NCBI GenBank assembly: GCA_013694835.1
Contig: JACDBP010000397.1
Span: 1 to 7,884, forward strand
Length of the DNA stretch: 7,884 nt
Source: Chloroflexota bacterium
GTDB lineage: Bacteria; Chloroflexota; Limnocylindria; Limnocylindrales; CSP1-4
Direction of reading: 5' to 3'
Part shown: positions 5,943 to 7,884 of the stretch, in pieces
Position numbering within the stretch: position 1 is the stretch's first letter
Layout: the number at the start of each line of letters is the position of its first letter
Position numbers and translations under genes: made by a program
Notes under the pieces: generated by a model
Told to the model about the DNA's origin: nothing
The model's database searches: none
The model's input: only the letters and a program-made list of their open reading frames with translations

Positions 5943-7259
5943 CTATCCGGCGGTAACCTCGCGAAGGCGTCGTTCAAGGAAGCCACGCTCGCTCGCGTTG
6001 GTGGCAAGTTCGCGGGCGCGTCGGTAGGCTGCGACGGCATCCTCTGTCCGTCCCAGCTGGCGTAGCAGGTCGGCGCGCGCGGCGTGGAACAGGTGGTAGT
6101 CCTCGAGCCGGCCATCGACCGCGAGACGGTCCAGCCGCTCCAGCCCGGCGGCCGGGCCTGCGGCCATCGCGATGGCGACGCTCCGATTGAGCTCCACCAC
6201 CGGCGTCGGCAACAGCTCCGCGAGCGTCGCGTACAGCTCCGCGATCTGGCGCCAGTCGGTCGCGTTCGCGGACGCGGCCTCTGCGTGGACGTCGGCGATG
6301 GCCGCCTGGACCTGGTACGGCCCGGGGCGCCGCATCCGCAGCCCGCGCTCGACGAGCGCCACGCCTTCCGTGATCCGAGCGCGGTCCCAGAGCGCGCGAT
6401 CCTGCTCCTCGAGCAGCCTCAGCTCGCCTTCCGGCCCGGTACGCGCCTCGCGCCGCGAGTCCTGGAGCATCATCAGCGCCAGCAGGCCGATGACCTCCGG
6501 TTCGTCCGGCATCAGGTCCAACAGGACGCGGGCGAGGCGGATCGCCTCGGCGCACAGTTCCCCACGGATGAGCGACTCGCCGGCGCTCGCGGAATAGCCC
6601 TCATTGAACACGAGGTAGAGCACCCCGAGTACTGACGGCAGCCGCTCGGGAAGCTGGTGGCTCGGCGGCACGGCGTAGGGGATCCGGGCCACCCGGATCT
6701 TCCGCTTCGCCCGCACCAGCCGCTGCGCCATCGTCACCTCGGGGACCAGGAACGCGCGGGCGATCTCCGGGGTGGAGAGGCCGCCCAGGGTGCGGAGCGT
6801 CAGGGCGACGCGCGCATCCGGTGCCAGGGCCGGGTGACAGCAGGTGAAGATCAGCCGCAGCCGGTCGTCGGGGATGGGCGTCATGTCGAGCATCCCCGTC
6901 TCCTCTCCGGCGGCGGACCCGAACCCGGTCGTGTGCGGCTGGTCGAGCATCGCCTCGTGCGCCAGCTCCGCCTGCTTGTCCGCGAACCGTCGGCGGCGTC
7001 GGAGACGGTCGATGGCGCGGTTGCGGGCCGTGGTCGTGATCCAGGCGCCGGGGTTGGCGGGCAGGCCGAGACGAGGCCAGCGTTCGAGCGCGATCAGGAA
7101 CGCGTCCTGGACGGCCTCTTCCGCGAGGTCGAAGTCGCCCAGGACGCGGATGAGCGTGGCGACGGCGCGGCCCGATTCCTCGCGGAAGAGCCGCTCGACG
7201 GTTGCGTGGGTGCTCGTCCCGTCAACGTCGCCCGACCCCGGCCTGCCGTCGCCCGACAC
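5943..7259 (-). CDS. ECF42-type RNA polymerase sigma factor with long C-terminal extension
   Basis: This 438-residue protein is an extracytoplasmic-function sigma factor of the large SigJ/ECF42-like type. Residues about 20-91 are sigma region 2 (DLAEEAVQDAFLIALERWP, then NPGAWITTTARNRAIDRLRR). FTCCHPAL at 138-145 is a hallmark of the group, and residues about 145-188 are region 4 with its helix-turn-helix (LSTPEIARAFLVPEVTMAQR). The remaining 250 residues are the conserved extension, including LPSVLGVLYLVFNEGY, LLEEQDRALWD, PVVELNRSVAIA and, near the end, a TPR-like YHLFHAARADLLRQLGR. In ECF42 proteins this extension is known to be needed for activity, and no anti-sigma factor is usually present; none is seen here. 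The chosen GTG start lies 13 bases after the DGPF gene stop, without a clear ribosome-binding site and inside a hairpin; no ATG lies nearby in frame, so a start some codons away is possible. It should control its own operon. Confidence 0.93.
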   Translation of the reverse strand: MSGDGRPGSGDVDGTSTHATVERLFREESGRAVATLIRVLGDFDLAEEAVQDAFLIALERWPRLGLPANPGAWITTTARNRAIDRLRRRRRFADKQAELAHEAMLDQPHTTGFGSAAGEETGMLDMTPIPDDRLRLIFTCCHPALAPDARVALTLRTLGGLSTPEIARAFLVPEVTMAQRLVRAKRKIRVARIPYAVPPSHQLPERLPSVLGVLYLVFNEGYSASAGESLIRGELCAEAIRLARVLLDLMPDEPEVIGLLALMMLQDSRREARTGPEGELRLLEEQDRALWDRARITEGVALVERGLRMRRPGPYQVQAAIADVHAEAASANATDWRQIAELYATLAELLPTPVVELNRSVAIAMAAGPAAGLERLDRLAVDGRLEDYHLFHAARADLLRQLGRTEDAVAAYRRARELATNASERGFLERRLREVTAG

Positions 7260-7270
7260 CGGGGGTCGGG
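7231..7270 (-). repeat. Inverted repeat over the sigma factor start codon
   Basis: CCCGACCCC (7231-7239) and GGGGTCGGG (7262-7270) are perfect nine-base inverted copies separated by 22 bases. A competing shorter stem pairs CCCGAC (7252-7257) with GTCGGG (7265-7270) around a seven-base loop. Both involve the GTG start at 7257-7259 and the short gap after the DGPF stop. The repeat is directly visible; a role in limiting sigma translation is an inference. Confidence 0.5.
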
Positions 7271-7272
7271 TG

Positions 7273-7665
7273 TCAGCCGGCGGCGGCGGCAGGCGTGGCG
7301 CTCGCCGAGTACTCCTCCGGGAACTCCATCACGGGCCGCACCTCGATCGCGCCATTGGCAGCACCCGGGATCCGTGACGCGAAGTCGATCGCCTCGTCGA
7401 GGTCCTTGGCTTCCACGAGATAGAAGCCGCCCAGGGCCTCCTTGGTCTCGACATAGGGACCATCGGTGGTCTGGAGCTGGCCGTCCCGAACCCTGACGGT
7501 CGTCGCCGTCGAAGTCGGCTCGAGCGCCTCACCGCCGAGATTGGCCTGCCGCTCGCGGAGATGCTGGGTGAACGACTCGTAGGCGTCCATCTCGGCCGTC
7601 ACCTCCTCCGGGCTGATCGTCGCGGGGTCGACCTCGGGGCCGTAGATCAGGAGCACGTACTTCAC
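7273..7665 (-). CDS. YCII/DGPF-domain protein
   Basis: This 130-residue protein belongs to the YCII-related (DGPF) family, whose members are almost always encoded next to ECF42 sigma factors; their biochemical role is unresolved. It opens with the typical strand MKYVLLIYG, and its signature is TDGPYVETKEALGGFYLVEA, with DGPY at 68-71 where most members have DGPF. A helix (DLDEAIDFAS) and the strand IEVRPVMEF follow, as in the ferredoxin-like fold of the family. The alanine-rich tail is probably disordered. The start is GTG 7665, preceded by a good ribosome-binding site. It is the first gene of the minus-strand operon, followed after 13 bases by the sigma factor, and a candidate ECF42 promoter lies about 75 bases upstream. 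It could be the effector of the regulon or part of signal sensing; the sequence does not say which. Confidence 0.93.
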   Translation of the reverse strand: MKYVLLIYGPEVDPATISPEEVTAEMDAYESFTQHLRERQANLGGEALEPTSTATTVRVRDGQLQTTDGPYVETKEALGGFYLVEAKDLDEAIDFASRIPGAANGAIEVRPVMEFPEEYSASATPAAAAG

Positions 7666-7673
7666 CGCAACGT

Positions 7674-7680
7674 TCCCTTC
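7674..7680 (-). promoter_or_regulatory. Ribosome-binding site of the DGPF gene
   Basis: GAAGGGA on the minus strand lies eight bases before GTG 7665. It is the clearest Shine-Dalgarno sequence on the minus strand of this window and supports the GTG start over downstream alternatives. Confidence 0.75.
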
Positions 7681-7738
7681 TCATTTCGACGGTCCATCCG
7701 TCACGCCGTGGCGGCTCCGTGCCGGCCATCACCCACAC

Positions 7739-7765
7739 GACGAACGCCGCCGCCCGAAATCGACA
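7739..7765 (-). promoter_or_regulatory. Candidate ECF42-dependent promoter of the DGPF-sigma operon
   Basis: On the minus strand TGTCGA (7765-7760) is followed after exactly 17 bases by CGTC (7742-7739). From memory, ECF42 target promoters carry TGTCGA at -35 and CG(A/T)C at -10, so both elements and the spacing fit. The predicted transcript starts near 7732 and has a leader of about 65 bases before GTG 7665, containing the ribosome-binding site. This would place the DGPF and sigma genes under the sigma factor's own control. Confidence 0.65.
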
Positions 7766-7812
7766 GTTCGTTGGACCGAGCCCGAAGTCGTATCGCGATC
7801 CCGGCGGCCAGG

Positions 7813-7884
7813 CTATCCGTTCGGCTGACTGCCCCGCGGATTCTGGGCAGGCTGCTCCGGGATCCGCTCGGCGCTCTCCGTGGC
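7813..7884 (-). CDS. Possible C-terminal tail of a gene beyond the right edge
   Basis: One minus-strand frame is open from the right edge for 23 codons and ends at TAG (7815-7813). The peptide (ATESAERIPEQPAQNPRGSQ, then PNG) is polar and rich in proline and glutamine, like a disordered protein tail. The stop lies about 50 bases before the candidate promoter, a sensible place for a gene end. The evidence is too short to identify a family, and a chance open frame is quite possible. Confidence 0.3.
   Translation of the reverse strand, partial: ATESAERIPEQPAQNPRGSQPNG

Noticed and set aside
5590..6027. Plus-strand frame of 145 codons opposite the 101-residue gene
   Set aside because: It is a serine/arginine-rich shadow that also runs across the sigma gene end; the minus-strand protein has a more natural composition.
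6657..7496. Plus-strand frame of 279 codons opposite the sigma factor
   Set aside because: It is antisense to conserved sigma regions 2 and 4 and has no recognisable domain.
7771..7884. Plus-strand open frame running off the right edge
   Set aside because: It has no ATG or GTG start with a ribosome-binding site, and would begin inside the candidate promoter region of the opposite operon.

Overview
The window is a GC-rich, densely coded bacterial segment with GTG starts, overlapping genes and a group-42 ECF sigma factor paired with a YCII/DGPF gene. This fits a soil or environmental actinobacterium or a related Chloroflexota-type lineage. The phylum is an inference; no marker gene is present to settle it.

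Region 1 (1-5535, plus strand) is a tight five-gene block for oxidative N-demethylation of glycine-type amines. In order it holds: the C-terminal two thirds of a dimethylglycine/sarcosine dehydrogenase-like flavoprotein with a folate-binding GcvT domain (N-terminus off the left edge); a 739-residue sarcosine-oxidase-alpha-like protein with an N-terminal [2Fe-2S] domain, a strongly shortened FAD/NAD domain, a four-cysteine BFD-type Fe-S domain and a GcvT domain; a 126-residue protein at the position expected for a gamma subunit; a SoxB-like beta subunit that keeps the expected flavin-linking histidine; and a SoxD-like zinc-binding delta subunit. Every junction overlaps (4, 14, 4 and 1 bases), so the five are almost certainly one translationally coupled operon. 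A reasonable model is stepwise demethylation of dimethylglycine to sarcosine to glycine, with both GcvT domains passing the one-carbon unit to tetrahydrofolate. The substrate itself is not proven by sequence.

Region 2 (5536-5576) is a short convergent intergenic gap with a strong GC-rich inverted repeat, a likely bidirectional terminator.

Region 3 (5577-7813, minus strand) holds, in transcription order, a YCII/DGPF-domain protein, an ECF42-type sigma factor with its long TPR-like C-terminal extension, and a 101-residue protein of unknown function. Upstream of the DGPF gene is TGTCGA, 17 bases, then CGTC, which matches the motif I recall for ECF42-controlled promoters and predicts autoregulation. 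The far right edge (7813-7884) may hold the last 23 codons of another minus-strand gene. I see no tRNA, rRNA, CRISPR, insertion sequence or riboswitch.
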